Shown: positions 36,518 through 45,115, counted from the first letter of the stretch. The stretch is 49,938 bases of DNA from RSA11 sp965652565 (GCA_965652565.1 CBFGWL010000009.1:1-49938), one strand, 5' to 3'. The notes: generated from the letters alone by a model not told the origin. Numbers and translations are program-made.

Positions 36518-36538
36518 CGCCGCGCCCGCGGCGCGGCG
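36518..36538 (-). terminator. Terminator-like hairpin after pfkA
   Basis: Nine-base perfect stem CGCCGCGCC / GGCGCGGCG with a three-base loop, 28 bases past the pfkA stop on the minus strand. No T run. Confidence 0.5.
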
Positions 36539-36565
36539 CCGGCCTCGCGCGCTCGGCCTTGCGCG

Positions 36566-37600
36566 CTACGTATAGAAGCGCTTCGCGATGTCGAGGAGGG
36601 AGAGGTCGACCTCCTTGATCCCGGTCACCTCCGAGAGGGGCACCGAGGTCATGGTCGACCCGTGGAGAGCGGCCATGCGGCCGAACTCCCCGTTCTTGAC
36701 CAGCTCGTAGGCCTTCGCGCCGTAGCGCGTCGCGAGGATACGGTCGGTGGCGCTGGGCGTGCCGCCGCGCTGGACGTGGCCGAGCACGGTCACGCGCGCC
36801 TCCCAGCCCGTACGGGTCTCGAGCTCCTTGGCGAGCGCCGCGCCGATCCCGCCCAGGCGCGGGTAGCCGTACTCGTCGGTCGACTCGGTCGGCTGGATGA
36901 GGCGTTCCTCGCCGGACTCGAACGCGAGCTTCGCACCCTCGGCGACGACGATGATCGAGAAGTTCTTGCCGCGCTCGTGGCGCTTCTGGATCCCTTCGGT
37001 GAGCTCCTCCACAGTGGTCACCACCTCGGGGATGACGATCCCGTCGGCGCCGCCCGCGATCCCGGCGTGGACGGCGATCCAGCCGGTGTTGCGGCCCATC
37101 ACCTCGACCACCATCAGGCGGTCGTGGGACTGGGCGGTGGTGTGCAGGCGGTCGATCGCCTCCGTCGCGACCTGCACGGCCGTGTCGAAGCCAAACGTGT
37201 AATCCGTGCCGGTGACGTCGTTGTCGATCGTCTTGGGAACGCCCACGACCGGCAGCCCGTCCTCCTCGTGGAGGCGGCGGGTGATCCACATCGTGTGCTC
37301 GCCGCCGATCGCGATCACCGCGTCCAGCTCGTCCTCCTCGAAGGCTCGCTTGACGTCGTCGACCGCCTCCTCGCGGTGCGGCTCGAAGCTCGAGGTGCTC
37401 AGGATCGTCCCGCCGAGGTGCAGGATGCCCGCGACGGTGCGCATGTCGAGCTGCTTGTACTCGCGCTTGGCGAGCCCCTCGTAGCCGCGCATGATGCCGA
37501 CGGCCTCATCGCCGTTCTGCATCGCGGAGCGGGCGACCGCGCGGATCACCGCGTTCAGCCCAGGGCAATCGCCACCGGCGGTGAGGACGCCGATCTTCAC
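36566..37600 (-). CDS. pfkA: 6-phosphofructokinase, actinobacterial group III type
   Basis: The 344-residue protein has LTAGGDCPGLNAVIRAV at the N terminus, the donor-binding IGGEHT (His102 at the position that is Gly in E. coli ATP-PFK and Asp in PPi-PFK), PKTIDNDVTGTDYTFGFDTA (Lys123, catalytic Asp126), MGRNTGWIA and HVQRGGTPSATDR. The Lys after Pro is typical of PPi-type and some actinomycete enzymes, so the phosphoryl donor cannot be told from sequence. A TATATT element on the minus strand (37646-37641) is 40 bases from the GTG start, giving a short leader. A second PFK gene lies at 45143. Confidence 0.93.
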   Translation of the reverse strand: MKIGVLTAGGDCPGLNAVIRAVARSAMQNGDEAVGIMRGYEGLAKREYKQLDMRTVAGILHLGGTILSTSSFEPHREEAVDDVKRAFEEDELDAVIAIGGEHTMWITRRLHEEDGLPVVGVPKTIDNDVTGTDYTFGFDTAVQVATEAIDRLHTTAQSHDRLMVVEVMGRNTGWIAVHAGIAGGADGIVIPEVVTTVEELTEGIQKRHERGKNFSIIVVAEGAKLAFESGEERLIQPTESTDEYGYPRLGGIGAALAKELETRTGWEARVTVLGHVQRGGTPSATDRILATRYGAKAYELVKNGEFGRMAALHGSTMTSVPLSEVTGIKEVDLSLLDIAKRFYT

Positions 37601-37651
37601 GCGCGCTGGGTGGTGCTGCCGGGGGTCTGCATCGGCGGCGAATATACAGAC

Positions 37652-38233
37652 GTGCTCGCGCGACGAACTTTTGCCCTCGCCGCCACCGCGCTCCTCGCGC
37701 TCGCGGGCTGCGGCTCGCAGGCCGCGGACCCCGGCGGTGACGCCGTGCTCACCGTGTACGTGAGCGCCCCGCAGGGGCCCGGGTGGACGCAGCGCGGCGA
37801 GTCGGTGGTCGACGGAGCCCGGCTGGCGCTCGCCGACCGGGACGGCGAGGCCGGCGGGGTGGAGGTGCGCCTCGAGGTGCTGCGCGCGGCCGGGAAGTAC
37901 CCGGGGCTCGATCCCGCGGCGGTCGGCGAGAACGCCCGGCGCGCCGCCGAGGACTCGACCGCGATCGCCTACATCGGCGAGCTCGAGCCGGTCGCCAACG
38001 AGACCGCGGGGCCGATCGCGCGCGAGGCCGGGCTTCTCTGGGTCCCGGCGCCCCCGTCACTGCCCGAGCGCGTGCCGAGCCCGACGGAGACCACGGCGCG
38101 CCCCCAGTTCCCCGAGGCGGCCTACGGGAGCGCCGCCATGCGGGCGGTGCTGGCCGCGATCGAGGCGGCGGAGGCTCCGTTGGACCGCGCCTCGGTCGCC
38201 GCGGCCTTCGAGCCCCCGTTCGGGGAACCCTGA
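37652..38233 (+). CDS. Lipoprotein related to periplasmic substrate-binding proteins, shortened
   Basis: The 193-residue protein has a lipoprotein signal peptide (RRTFALAATALLALAGC, lipid-modified Cys about residue 20). The next part resembles the N lobe of branched-chain-amino-acid-type binding proteins: LTVYVSAPQGPGWTQRGESV, then DGARLALADRDGEAGGVEVR and ENARRAAEDSTAIAYIGELE. It then passes directly to AAYGSAAMRAVLAAIEAA, which resembles the C-terminal helix of full-length members of about 350-400 residues. The second lobe is missing, so normal ligand closure is unlikely. No ABC transporter genes are adjacent. The start is GTG at 37652. Confidence 0.8.
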   Translation: MLARRTFALAATALLALAGCGSQAADPGGDAVLTVYVSAPQGPGWTQRGESVVDGARLALADRDGEAGGVEVRLEVLRAAGKYPGLDPAAVGENARRAAEDSTAIAYIGELEPVANETAGPIAREAGLLWVPAPPSLPERVPSPTETTARPQFPEAAYGSAAMRAVLAAIEAAEAPLDRASVAAAFEPPFGEP

Positions 38234-38242
38234 GCCCCAGCC

Positions 38243-39154
38243 TCAGCGGCCGAGCAGGTCCCGCAGCGCGGGCTCGATCCGCTCGAACTCGAAGCGAAAG
38301 CCGAGCTCGAGCGGGCGGCGCGGCACAGCGCGGATGCTCGAGGTCACCGCGTCCGCGAGCTCGCCGCCGCGCAGCAGCGCGACCGCAAAGCGCGGCACGG
38401 GCATGACGGCGGGGCGCCGCAGGACCCGCCCCAGGGCCCGCGAGAACTCCTTGTTGGTGACCGGGAACGGCGCGCAGCCGTTGAGCGGCCCCTCGACCCG
38501 TTCGTTGTCCACCGCCCACATGAGCATGCGCACCTCGTCGGTGCGGTGGATCCAGGGCATGTACCAGTCGCCGCCCGCGAGCGGGCCGCCGACGCCCAAG
38601 CGAAACGGCAGGAGCAGCTCCTTGAGCAGGCCGCGCTCCGGGTTCAGCACGGGGGCGGTGCGGATGATCGGCACCCGCACGCCCGCGGCCTCGGCGTCCC
38701 GCGCCGCCTGCTCCCACTCGCGGACGACCCGCGCGAGGAAGCCGTCGCCCGGCGGAGCGTTCTCGCCCAGCTCCGCGTCGCCGCTGTCCCCGTAGTAGCC
38801 GACGGCGGATTGGCTGACGAGGACCTTGGGCCGCTCGTCGGCCGCGCGGATCGCGGCCGTCAGGTTCGCCGTCGCGCGCACGCGGCTGGCGTGGATCCGG
38901 CCCTTCGCCTCGGGCGTGAGCCGCTGGTTGAGGTCCTCGCCGACGAGGTTGAGCACCGCCTCGGCCCCCGCGAGCGCCGCGGCGGGCGGGCGCTCCTCGG
39001 TGGGCTGCCAGGCGTGCCACTCGACGCGCGGGTTCGCCTGCCGGGCCCGCTCGGGGTTCCGGCTGAGGCCCACCACCTCGTCGCCGCGCTCGAGCAGCGC
39101 CTCGCAGACGGCCGAGCCGATCGATCCAGTCGCCCCTGTGACCAGGACGCGCAT
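38243..39154 (-). CDS. TIGR01777-family NAD(P)-dependent epimerase (YfcH-like)
   Basis: The 303-residue SDR-type protein has the dinucleotide motif VTGATGSIGSAVCEALLERG, then LNLVGEDLNQRLTPEAKGRI and the active-site-like SQSAVGYYGDSGDAELGENA. C-terminal DUF1731-type residues follow (RALGRVLRRPAVMPVPRFAV and RAVPRRPLELGFRFEF). The substrate is unknown. A TAGACT hexamer on the minus strand (39170-39165) ends ten bases before the ATG. It lies downstream of the malic enzyme gene on the same strand. Confidence 0.92.
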   Translation of the reverse strand: MRVLVTGATGSIGSAVCEALLERGDEVVGLSRNPERARQANPRVEWHAWQPTEERPPAAALAGAEAVLNLVGEDLNQRLTPEAKGRIHASRVRATANLTAAIRAADERPKVLVSQSAVGYYGDSGDAELGENAPPGDGFLARVVREWEQAARDAEAAGVRVPIIRTAPVLNPERGLLKELLLPFRLGVGGPLAGGDWYMPWIHRTDEVRMLMWAVDNERVEGPLNGCAPFPVTNKEFSRALGRVLRRPAVMPVPRFAVALLRGGELADAVTSSIRAVPRRPLELGFRFEFERIEPALRDLLGR

Positions 39155-39164
39155 CGCCCGCCGG

Positions 39165-39170
39165 AGTCTA
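39165..39170 (-). promoter_or_regulatory. -10 hexamer TAGACT before the epimerase gene
   Basis: TAGACT, read on the minus strand, ends ten bases before the ATG at 39154. It lies between the malic enzyme stop and the epimerase start, so the two genes need not share a transcript. Confidence 0.45.
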
Positions 39171-39181
39171 AGCCGCGGCGG

Positions 39182-40639
39182 TTATTCGAGGACGGTGAAG
39201 GTGCCGGTCTCCTCGGACACCCGCGCCATGCCCGACTGGCGTGCCTCCTCGACGACCGCGCGCGCCACCGCCGGCGCCACCTCGCGGTCGAAGACCGAGG
39301 GGATGATGTAGTCCTCGCTGAGGTCCTCCTCGGCGACGCATTCCGCGATGCCGCGCGCCGCCGCGAGCTTCATCGGCTCGGTGATCCGCGCCGTGCCCGC
39401 GTCGAGTGCGCCGCGGAAGATGCCGGGGAAGCAGAGCACGTTATTGATCTGGTTCGGGTAGTCGGAGCGGCCCGTCGCCATGATGCGCACGTAGGGCTCG
39501 GCGTCCTCGGGCATCACCTCCGGCGTCGGGTTGGCCATCGCGAAGACGATCGGGTCGTCCGCCATGCGCCCGAGCGCCTCCGCGTCGATGATCCCCGGGC
39601 CGGAGAGGCCGACGAACACGTCGCAGCCCTCGATCACGTCGGCCGGCGAGCCCTGCAGCTTGTCGGGGTTGGAGTTCTCCGCGTACCAGCGCTTGATCCC
39701 GCTCATCGCGCCCGACTGGTAGTCCTCGCGCTCGGTCGAGATCGCGCCCTGGCGATCGCAGCCGATCACGTGGCGGACCCCGGACGCCAACATCATCTTC
39801 GTCACCGCGATCCCGGCGGCGCCGAGCCCGACGACGAGCACGCGCAGATCCTCGATCGGCTTGCCGACGATCTTGAGCGCGTTGAAGAGGGCGGCCATCG
39901 TCACGACGGCGGTGCCGTGCTGGTCGTCGTGGAAGACCGGGATGTCGAGGAGCTCCTTGAGCCGGTCCTCGATCTCGAAGCAGCGCGGCGCGGAGATGTC
40001 CTCGAGGTTGATGCCGCCGAACGTCGGCGCGATCAAGCGTACGGTCTCAACGATTTCGTCGGGGTCCTTCGTGTCGAGGCAGATTGGGAACGCGTCGACG
40101 TTCGCGAACTCCTTGAAGAGCATCGCCTTGCCCTCCATAACGGGCATCGCCGCCTCAGGGCCGATGTCACCCAGGCCGAGCACGGCCGAGCCGTCGGAGA
40201 CGACCGCCACGGTGTTCTTCTTGATCGTGAAGTCGAAGGCCTTCTGCCGGTCGGCGGCGATCTCCTCGCAGACGCGCGCGACGCCGGGCGTGTAGGCCAT
40301 CGAGAGGTCGTCGCGGGTCTTGAGCGGGTACTTGTTGTGCTGCTCGATCTTGCCGCCGCGGTGCATCGCCATCGTGCGGTCGACGTAATCGAGCACGCGC
40401 GCCCCGCGGGTCGAGCCGATCGCGCGGAGGATCTCCTCCCAGTGCGACTGGTCGCGCGCGTCGATCGTGAACTCGCGCACGCGCTTGCCCTCGCTGCCGG
40501 CGCCGGGGACCAGATCGACGCTCTGCAGCGCGCCGCCTGCCTCGGCGATCTTCGCCGTGAGCTTGCCGAGCGGTTCCTGGCGCGCGTCGAGTTCGACGCG
40601 CACCGTGACCGAGAACTGGGCGCTGACCGAGGGGGGCAT
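39182..40639 (-). CDS. Malic enzyme with N-terminal ACT domain
   Basis: The 485-residue protein starts with an ACT-type regulatory domain (SVTVRVELDARQEPLGKLTA, about residues 8-27). The malic enzyme core follows: Tyr in SMAYTPGVARVCEEIA, catalytic Lys in VMEGKAMLFKEFANVDAFPI, metal ligands in PVFHDDQHGTAVVTMAALFN and the dinucleotide fold LVVGLGAAGIAVTKM. It oxidatively decarboxylates malate to pyruvate. NAD or NADP use is not clear from sequence. The ACT domain suggests allosteric control by a small ligand such as an amino acid. A TATATT element (minus, 40655-40650) ends ten bases before the ATG. Confidence 0.94.
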   Translation of the reverse strand: MPPSVSAQFSVTVRVELDARQEPLGKLTAKIAEAGGALQSVDLVPGAGSEGKRVREFTIDARDQSHWEEILRAIGSTRGARVLDYVDRTMAMHRGGKIEQHNKYPLKTRDDLSMAYTPGVARVCEEIAADRQKAFDFTIKKNTVAVVSDGSAVLGLGDIGPEAAMPVMEGKAMLFKEFANVDAFPICLDTKDPDEIVETVRLIAPTFGGINLEDISAPRCFEIEDRLKELLDIPVFHDDQHGTAVVTMAALFNALKIVGKPIEDLRVLVVGLGAAGIAVTKMMLASGVRHVIGCDRQGAISTEREDYQSGAMSGIKRWYAENSNPDKLQGSPADVIEGCDVFVGLSGPGIIDAEALGRMADDPIVFAMANPTPEVMPEDAEPYVRIMATGRSDYPNQINNVLCFPGIFRGALDAGTARITEPMKLAAARGIAECVAEEDLSEDYIIPSVFDREVAPAVARAVVEEARQSGMARVSEETGTFTVLE

Positions 40640-40649
40640 GGGTCGCGAA

Positions 40650-40655
40650 AATATA
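40650..40655 (-). promoter_or_regulatory. -10 hexamer TATATT before malic enzyme gene
   Basis: TATATT, read on the minus strand, ends ten bases before the ATG at 40639, in the 83-base divergent spacer shared with polA. Confidence 0.5.
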
Positions 40656-40708
40656 TGGAGCGCGGCTTACCGGCGCGGCGCACCTCCCGCGCGCGCCGCC
40701 CGCCTCCA

Positions 40709-40714
40709 TAAGAT
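40709..40714 (+). promoter_or_regulatory. -10 hexamer TAAGAT before polA
   Basis: TAAGAT ends eight bases before the GTG at 40723, and no ribosome-binding site lies between. Confidence 0.5.
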
Positions 40715-40722
40715 CGGGCGTC

Positions 40723-43341
40723 GTGGCGGCCAAGTCCGACAACGGCGACGCCGAGCTCTTCCTGATCGACGGGAACAGCCTCGCCTACCGCGCGTTCTTC
40801 GCGCTCCCGGACTCGATCGCGACCGCCGACGGGCGCCCGACGAACGCCATCTATGGCTTCGCGTCGATGATGGCCAAGCTGCTCATCGAGCACCGCCCGC
40901 GCGCCGTGATCGTCGCCTGGGATGCCGGCATGTCGGGCCGCGAGACCGAGTACAAGGAGTACAAGGCGGGCCGGCCCTCGCGCCCGGACCTCCTGCGCGA
41001 GCAGTGGCCGCACCTGGCGCCGCTCGCCGAGGCGTTCGGCTTTCGCAACGTGCGCGTCGACGGCTACGAGGCAGACGACGTGATCGCCACGCTCGCCACG
41101 CGCGCCAAGGAGCGCGGCGAGCGGGTGATGATCGTCTCCGGCGACCGCGACGTCTACCAGCTGGTCGACGACGGCGTCCGCGTGATGACCACCTCGCGCG
41201 GGGTCACCGACACGAAGATCTACGACCGCGAGGGCGTGATCGAGCGCTATGGCGTGCCGCCCGAACTCGTCCCGGACCTGATCGGGCTCAAGGGCGACAC
41301 CTCCGACAACATCCCCGGGGTCCCCGGGATCGGCGACAAGACCGCTGCGCAGCTGCTCCAGCAGTTCGGCTCGCTGGAGGCGGTGCTCGACTCGGTCGAC
41401 CAGATCTCGGGCGCCAAGCGCAAGCAGAACCTCATCGAGCACGCCGACGACGCGCGCATCTCCAAGCAGCTCGCCACGATGAAGCTCGACGTCGAGGTCC
41501 CCGACGACGTGATCGAGAACACCCCTGGGCCGGACCTGAGCCGCCTCCGCGACTTCGCCGCCGAGTTCGAGCTGCGCGCGGTGATCCAGCGGCTGGAAGA
41601 GGAGTACGAGGGCGAGGTGCCGGGGCGCACCGTCGACGAGACGATCGCCGTCGAGGCGGTCGAGGGCGAGCCCGCCGACCTCGCGCCGGGCCCGATCGCG
41701 ATCGCGATCGCCGGCGGGCGCTGGGCCGCGACCGACGGCGAGCGCGTCGTCACCGGGCCGGCCGACGACATGGCCGCGCTCGCCGAACAGCTTCGCGGCC
41801 GGCCGCTGATCGCCCACGACGCCAAGGGGCTGGGCGGCCAGGGCCGCCAGGGTCTGCTGGCGACCGCCCGGGAGGCGCTCGCGGTCGACTACGACACGAT
41901 GATCGGCGCCTACTTGATCGATCCGGCGCGGCGCACCTACGTGCTCGATGAGCTCGCCGCCGACGCCGGCATCGCCGCTCGCTCGAGCGCGGAACCGCCG
42001 CCCAGCGAGGGGCAGCTCGAGCTGGGGGAGGAGCCCGCCGAAGCCGTCGACCCGGCGGTCGAGGCGCGCCTCACCTGGGAGCTCGCGAAGCGCCAGCGCG
42101 CGCAGATCGAGGAGTTCGGGCTCGACCGCGTGATGCGCGAGGTCGAGCTGCCGCTCGTCGAGGTCCTCGTCGCGATGGAGAGCGCCGGCCTGCGCCTGGA
42201 CCTGGAGCGCCTGCGGGCGATCGGCGCGGGCCTGGAGGAGCGGATCACCGAGCTCGAGGCGCAGATCTACGAGGCGGCGGGGCGCGAGTTCACGATCGGC
42301 TCACCCCAACAGCTCGCCGAGGTGCTCTTCAACGAGCTCGGCCTGACTCGCAAGCGCCGCGGTAAGACCGGCTTCTCCACCGACGCCCGCGTGCTCGCGC
42401 AGATCCGCGACGAACACCCGATCGTCCCGGCGGTCGAGCAGTGGCGCGAGCTGACCAAGCTCAAGAACACCTACCTCGATGCGCTGCCCGAGTACGTCGA
42501 TCCCGAGACGGGACGCATCCACACCGTCTTCAGCCAGGTGACCGCAGCGACAGGGCGCCTCTCGAGCACGAGCCCCAACCTGCAGAACATCCCGATTCGC
42601 TCCGACGTTGGCAGGCCGGTGCGCTCGTGCTTCGTCGCCGAGGAGGGCAACCGACTGATCTCCTGCGACTACAACCAGGTCGAGCTGCGCGTCCTCGCGC
42701 ACGTCGCCAACGAGGAGGTGCTGCGCGAGATCTTCGCCTCGGGCGAGGACGTCCACAGCGCGACCGCGGCGGGCATCGTGGGCGCCGACCCCGACGCGAT
42801 TACCCCGAGCGAGCGCTCCAAGGCCAAGATGGTCAACTACGGCATCGCCTACGGGCTCTCGGCCTTCGGCCTGGCGGACCGGCTGCAGATCTCACGCGAG
42901 GAGGCCGCCGACTACATCGACCGCTACTTCGAGCGCTTCCCGGCTGTGCGCGCGTTCATCGATGAGACGATCGCCCGCGCGGAGCAGGAGGGCTTCGTGA
43001 AGACCCTGATGGGACGCCGCCGGCGGATCCCGGAGCTGCGCTCCAACCAGCGCCAGCGCCGCCTGCTGGGTGAGCGGCTTGCCGTGAACACGGTGATCCA
43101 GGGCACGGCTGCCGACATCATCAAGCTCGCGATGCTGCGCTGTCATCGCGCCCTCGCCGACGCGGGGCTCGAGACGCGGCTGGTGCTGCAGATCCACGAC
43201 GAACTGCTCTTCGAGGGGCCCGAGGCCGAGATCGACGCCGCGGCGGAGATCGTGCGCGAGGAGATGGTCGCGGCGTTCGACCTCGACCCGCCGCTCGTCG
43301 TCGAGGTCGGGATCGGCCGCGACTGGCTCGAGGTCAAGTAG
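40723..43341 (+). CDS. polA: DNA polymerase I
   Basis: The 872-residue polymerase has an N-terminal 5'-3' exonuclease (LIDGNSLAYRAFFALP, then VDGYEADDVIATLA, GDRDVYQLVDD and GDTSDNIPGVPGIGDKTA). The C-terminal polymerase has motif A SCDYNQVELRVLAHVA (about residues 647-662), motif B RSKAKMVNYGIAYGLSAFG (about 698-716) and motif C LQIHDELLFE (about 822-831). The middle 3'-5' exonuclease domain has lost the DxE metal motif (PIAIAIAGGRW instead), so proofreading is probably absent, as in Taq and mycobacterial Pol I. It repairs DNA and removes RNA primers. The start is GTG at 40723. Confidence 0.97.
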   Translation: MAAKSDNGDAELFLIDGNSLAYRAFFALPDSIATADGRPTNAIYGFASMMAKLLIEHRPRAVIVAWDAGMSGRETEYKEYKAGRPSRPDLLREQWPHLAPLAEAFGFRNVRVDGYEADDVIATLATRAKERGERVMIVSGDRDVYQLVDDGVRVMTTSRGVTDTKIYDREGVIERYGVPPELVPDLIGLKGDTSDNIPGVPGIGDKTAAQLLQQFGSLEAVLDSVDQISGAKRKQNLIEHADDARISKQLATMKLDVEVPDDVIENTPGPDLSRLRDFAAEFELRAVIQRLEEEYEGEVPGRTVDETIAVEAVEGEPADLAPGPIAIAIAGGRWAATDGERVVTGPADDMAALAEQLRGRPLIAHDAKGLGGQGRQGLLATAREALAVDYDTMIGAYLIDPARRTYVLDELAADAGIAARSSAEPPPSEGQLELGEEPAEAVDPAVEARLTWELAKRQRAQIEEFGLDRVMREVELPLVEVLVAMESAGLRLDLERLRAIGAGLEERITELEAQIYEAAGREFTIGSPQQLAEVLFNELGLTRKRRGKTGFSTDARVLAQIRDEHPIVPAVEQWRELTKLKNTYLDALPEYVDPETGRIHTVFSQVTAATGRLSSTSPNLQNIPIRSDVGRPVRSCFVAEEGNRLISCDYNQVELRVLAHVANEEVLREIFASGEDVHSATAAGIVGADPDAITPSERSKAKMVNYGIAYGLSAFGLADRLQISREEAADYIDRYFERFPAVRAFIDETIARAEQEGFVKTLMGRRRRIPELRSNQRQRRLLGERLAVNTVIQGTAADIIKLAMLRCHRALADAGLETRLVLQIHDELLFEGPEAEIDAAAEIVREEMVAAFDLDPPLVVEVGIGRDWLEVK

Positions 43342-43369
43342 CGCCGCGGGACGCCGGCGTCAGGCGGCG
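43342..43369. terminator. Bidirectional hairpin between polA and the reductase gene
   Basis: Nested inverted repeat: outer CGCCGC / GCGGCG around the perfect 12-base palindrome GACGCCGGCGTC. It starts right after the polA stop and overlaps the last codons of the convergent gene. Confidence 0.45.
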
Positions 43370-44508
43370 GCAGCCGCGGCCTGCGCGCGGCTCGGGATGC
43401 GCACGTGCCGCTCCGCGTAGGAGGGCGGGGCGATGTTCAGGTAGTGGCCGAACGACCAGCGCACGAAGCGCTCGACGCCGACGGCGGCGATCAGCGCCCG
43501 CTGGGCACGGGCGGGGAGCCGTGGGACGGTGCGCTGCGCGCGCAGCATCCAGCGGAACTTCCACTCGTGCGCGTCGCTGAACGCCGCGTAGTCGCGCAGC
43601 GCGGCGGCGCGGTCCTTGCGGCCCTCGACCACGGCGCGCAGCTCCTCGCCGAGCGCGATCCCGAAGTAGAAGGCCGTCCGGATGCCCTCGGCCGTGAGCG
43701 GCAGGCAGTGGCCCGCCGAGTCGCCGACGAAGAAGACGTCGTCCTCCGTGGCCGGGCGCAGCTTGTGCGGGATCCAGTTGCCCTGGTAGCGCACCGCCTC
43801 GCGCTCGAGGTCCTGCGCGAGCAGGACCGTCGTGTCCTTCACGTGGAAGCGGGGGTCGAAAGAGCCCACGCCCACGCGCACCTCGTCGCGCGCCGGGAAC
43901 GACCAGCCGTAGCCGGCGGGCACGTAGCGGCGGTCGATCCAGATCTCCATGTCGGTGCCGCTGCCGTGCGGGTGCACCTCGAGGCCGCGTGAGAGCGGCG
44001 CGTCGGGCGGCTGGTAGGCGTTGCCGGCGAGCACCCGCTTCCAGCCGAGCGCGTCGACGACGAGCGGCGCGGACACCGTGCCGCGGTCGGTGTCGACCGC
44101 GATCGCCTGGCCCTCGCCGGCGCGCTTGCCGTCGACCTTCGCCGTCTCGAACTCGGCGTCGCAGTCGGCGAACAGGATGTCGCAGAGCTCGCGGTAGTCG
44201 AAGGTGGTGAACGACCACGGCAGCCGGTAGCGCGACGTGCCGTGCGGGGTGTGGATGACGAGCGTCTTGAACTCCTGGCGCGCCGAGTCCTCAAGGCCCA
44301 TCGCGCGCAGCCAGCTCGTCGGGATCCCGCACGCTGAGGTCTGGCGCTCGCCGACCTCGTAACGGTCGAGCAGCAGCGTGCGCGCTCCGCTGCCCGCGAG
44401 CTGCCGGGCGACGGTGAGCCCGGCGAAGCTCGCGCCGCAGATGATCACGTCGTAGGAGCCGCTCAGCGGCGTGCGCTCCGCGCCTCTCTTGGTCGCTCGC
44501 TTCGGCAC
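43360..44508 (-). CDS. Geranylgeranyl-reductase-family flavoprotein
   Basis: The 382-residue protein has an N-terminal FAD-binding fold (YDVIICGASFAGLTVARQLA, about residues 19-38), a middle strand VDALGWKRVLAG and the second FAD motif FFVGDSAGHCLPLTAEGIRT (about residues 273-292), all as in geranylgeranyl reductase and FixC-type oxidases. Members reduce isoprenoid double bonds or hydroxylate aromatics. The substrate here is unknown. The C terminus ends in poly-Ala. The start is GTG at 44508, and a 24-bp perfect palindrome lies 13 bases upstream of it. Confidence 0.85.
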   Translation of the reverse strand: MPKRATKRGAERTPLSGSYDVIICGASFAGLTVARQLAGSGARTLLLDRYEVGERQTSACGIPTSWLRAMGLEDSARQEFKTLVIHTPHGTSRYRLPWSFTTFDYRELCDILFADCDAEFETAKVDGKRAGEGQAIAVDTDRGTVSAPLVVDALGWKRVLAGNAYQPPDAPLSRGLEVHPHGSGTDMEIWIDRRYVPAGYGWSFPARDEVRVGVGSFDPRFHVKDTTVLLAQDLEREAVRYQGNWIPHKLRPATEDDVFFVGDSAGHCLPLTAEGIRTAFYFGIALGEELRAVVEGRKDRAAALRDYAAFSDAHEWKFRWMLRAQRTVPRLPARAQRALIAAVGVERFVRWSFGHYLNIAPPSYAERHVRIPSRAQAAAAAA

Positions 44509-44521
44509 GGGGCCCGATTCT

Positions 44522-44545
44522 GGCAGCTTGCGCGCGCAAGCTGCC
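44522..44545. promoter_or_regulatory. 24-bp perfect palindrome upstream of reductase gene
   Basis: GGCAGCTTGCGC followed immediately by its exact complement GCGCAAGCTGCC. The absence of a spacer favours a protein-binding operator, but a terminator role after the VOC gene cannot be excluded. Confidence 0.5.
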
Positions 44546-44559
44546 CAGCTGCCCCCGCG

Positions 44560-44589
44560 CGCGCCCCGGGGGACCGTCCTCGGGGCGCG
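44560..44589 (-). terminator. Terminator-like hairpin after VOC gene
   Basis: Twelve-base-pair stem, CGCGCCCCGGGG with CCTCGGGGCGCG (one G-T pair), and a six-base loop, 13 bases past the VOC stop on the minus strand. No T run follows. Confidence 0.5.
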
Positions 44590-44602
44590 CCGGGGCGCGG
44601 GC

Positions 44603-44980
44603 TCACCGGCCCTGGCGGATCTGCAGGCGGTTGCCGTCCGGGTCCTCGAAGACGGCGATCCAGCCCCAGGGGAACTCGAGCACGTCGGTCACGAAGTTCA
44701 CGCCGCGCTCCTTGAGCTCGTCGAAGGAGCTGCGGCAGTCGTCGACTTCGAGCGTGTAGGCCGCGGGCACGTGGTCGCCGACGGGCTGCGGCTCACCGGG
44801 CGTGCCCGGCCACAGAACGAGCGAGAAGTCCTGGCCGTTCGCGCCGACGCTCACGAATCGCGGCCCGCCCGTGTCCCCGTTGTCGACGCGCTTCTCGAAG
44901 CCGAGGACGTTCGTGTAGTAGTCGAGCGCGCGGTCCTGGTCGGTTACCGGCACGCTTGCGTAGAGGACTTGGTTCAGCAC
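44603..44980 (-). CDS. VOC-family (glyoxalase/bleomycin-resistance-like) protein
   Basis: The 125-residue protein has the paired beta-alpha-beta-beta-beta units of the VOC fold. It starts NQVLYASVPVTDQDRALDYY and has FSLVLWPGTPGEPQP, AYTLEVDDCRSSFDELKERG and the C-terminal AVFEDPDGNRLQI. The last Glu-to-Asn pattern fits a metal-binding or former metal site. The substrate is unknown. The start is GTG at 44980 with a textbook AAGGAGG ribosome-binding site, unlike most neighbours. Confidence 0.88.
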   Translation of the reverse strand: MLNQVLYASVPVTDQDRALDYYTNVLGFEKRVDNGDTGGPRFVSVGANGQDFSLVLWPGTPGEPQPVGDHVPAAYTLEVDDCRSSFDELKERGVNFVTDVLEFPWGWIAVFEDPDGNRLQIRQGR

Positions 44981-45069
44981 GGTTGCGCCTCCTTGGGTTG
45001 GTGATCAGTAGGGGAGACGAGGCGCCCGTCGCGATCGTGACCGTCCTCGGACTTTTGGTTTGCGTTCGG

Positions 45070-45075
45070 TATAAA
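45070..45075 (+). promoter_or_regulatory. -10 hexamer TATAAA before the second phosphofructokinase gene
   Basis: TATAAA gives a leader of about 60 bases before the ATG at 45143, unlike the leaderless genes. A convincing -35 is not visible. Confidence 0.45.
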
Positions 45076-45097
45076 GCGCGGCGAGGAGAAGGCGAAA

Positions 45098-45115
45098 GTG
45101 GGCGAAAGCGCCCAC
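45098..45115 (+). other. Hairpin in the leader of the second phosphofructokinase gene
   Basis: GTGGGCG and CGCCCAC form a perfect seven-base stem around loop AAAG, between the TATAAA element and the AAGGAGAGG ribosome-binding site (about 45129-45137). Confidence 0.6.
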
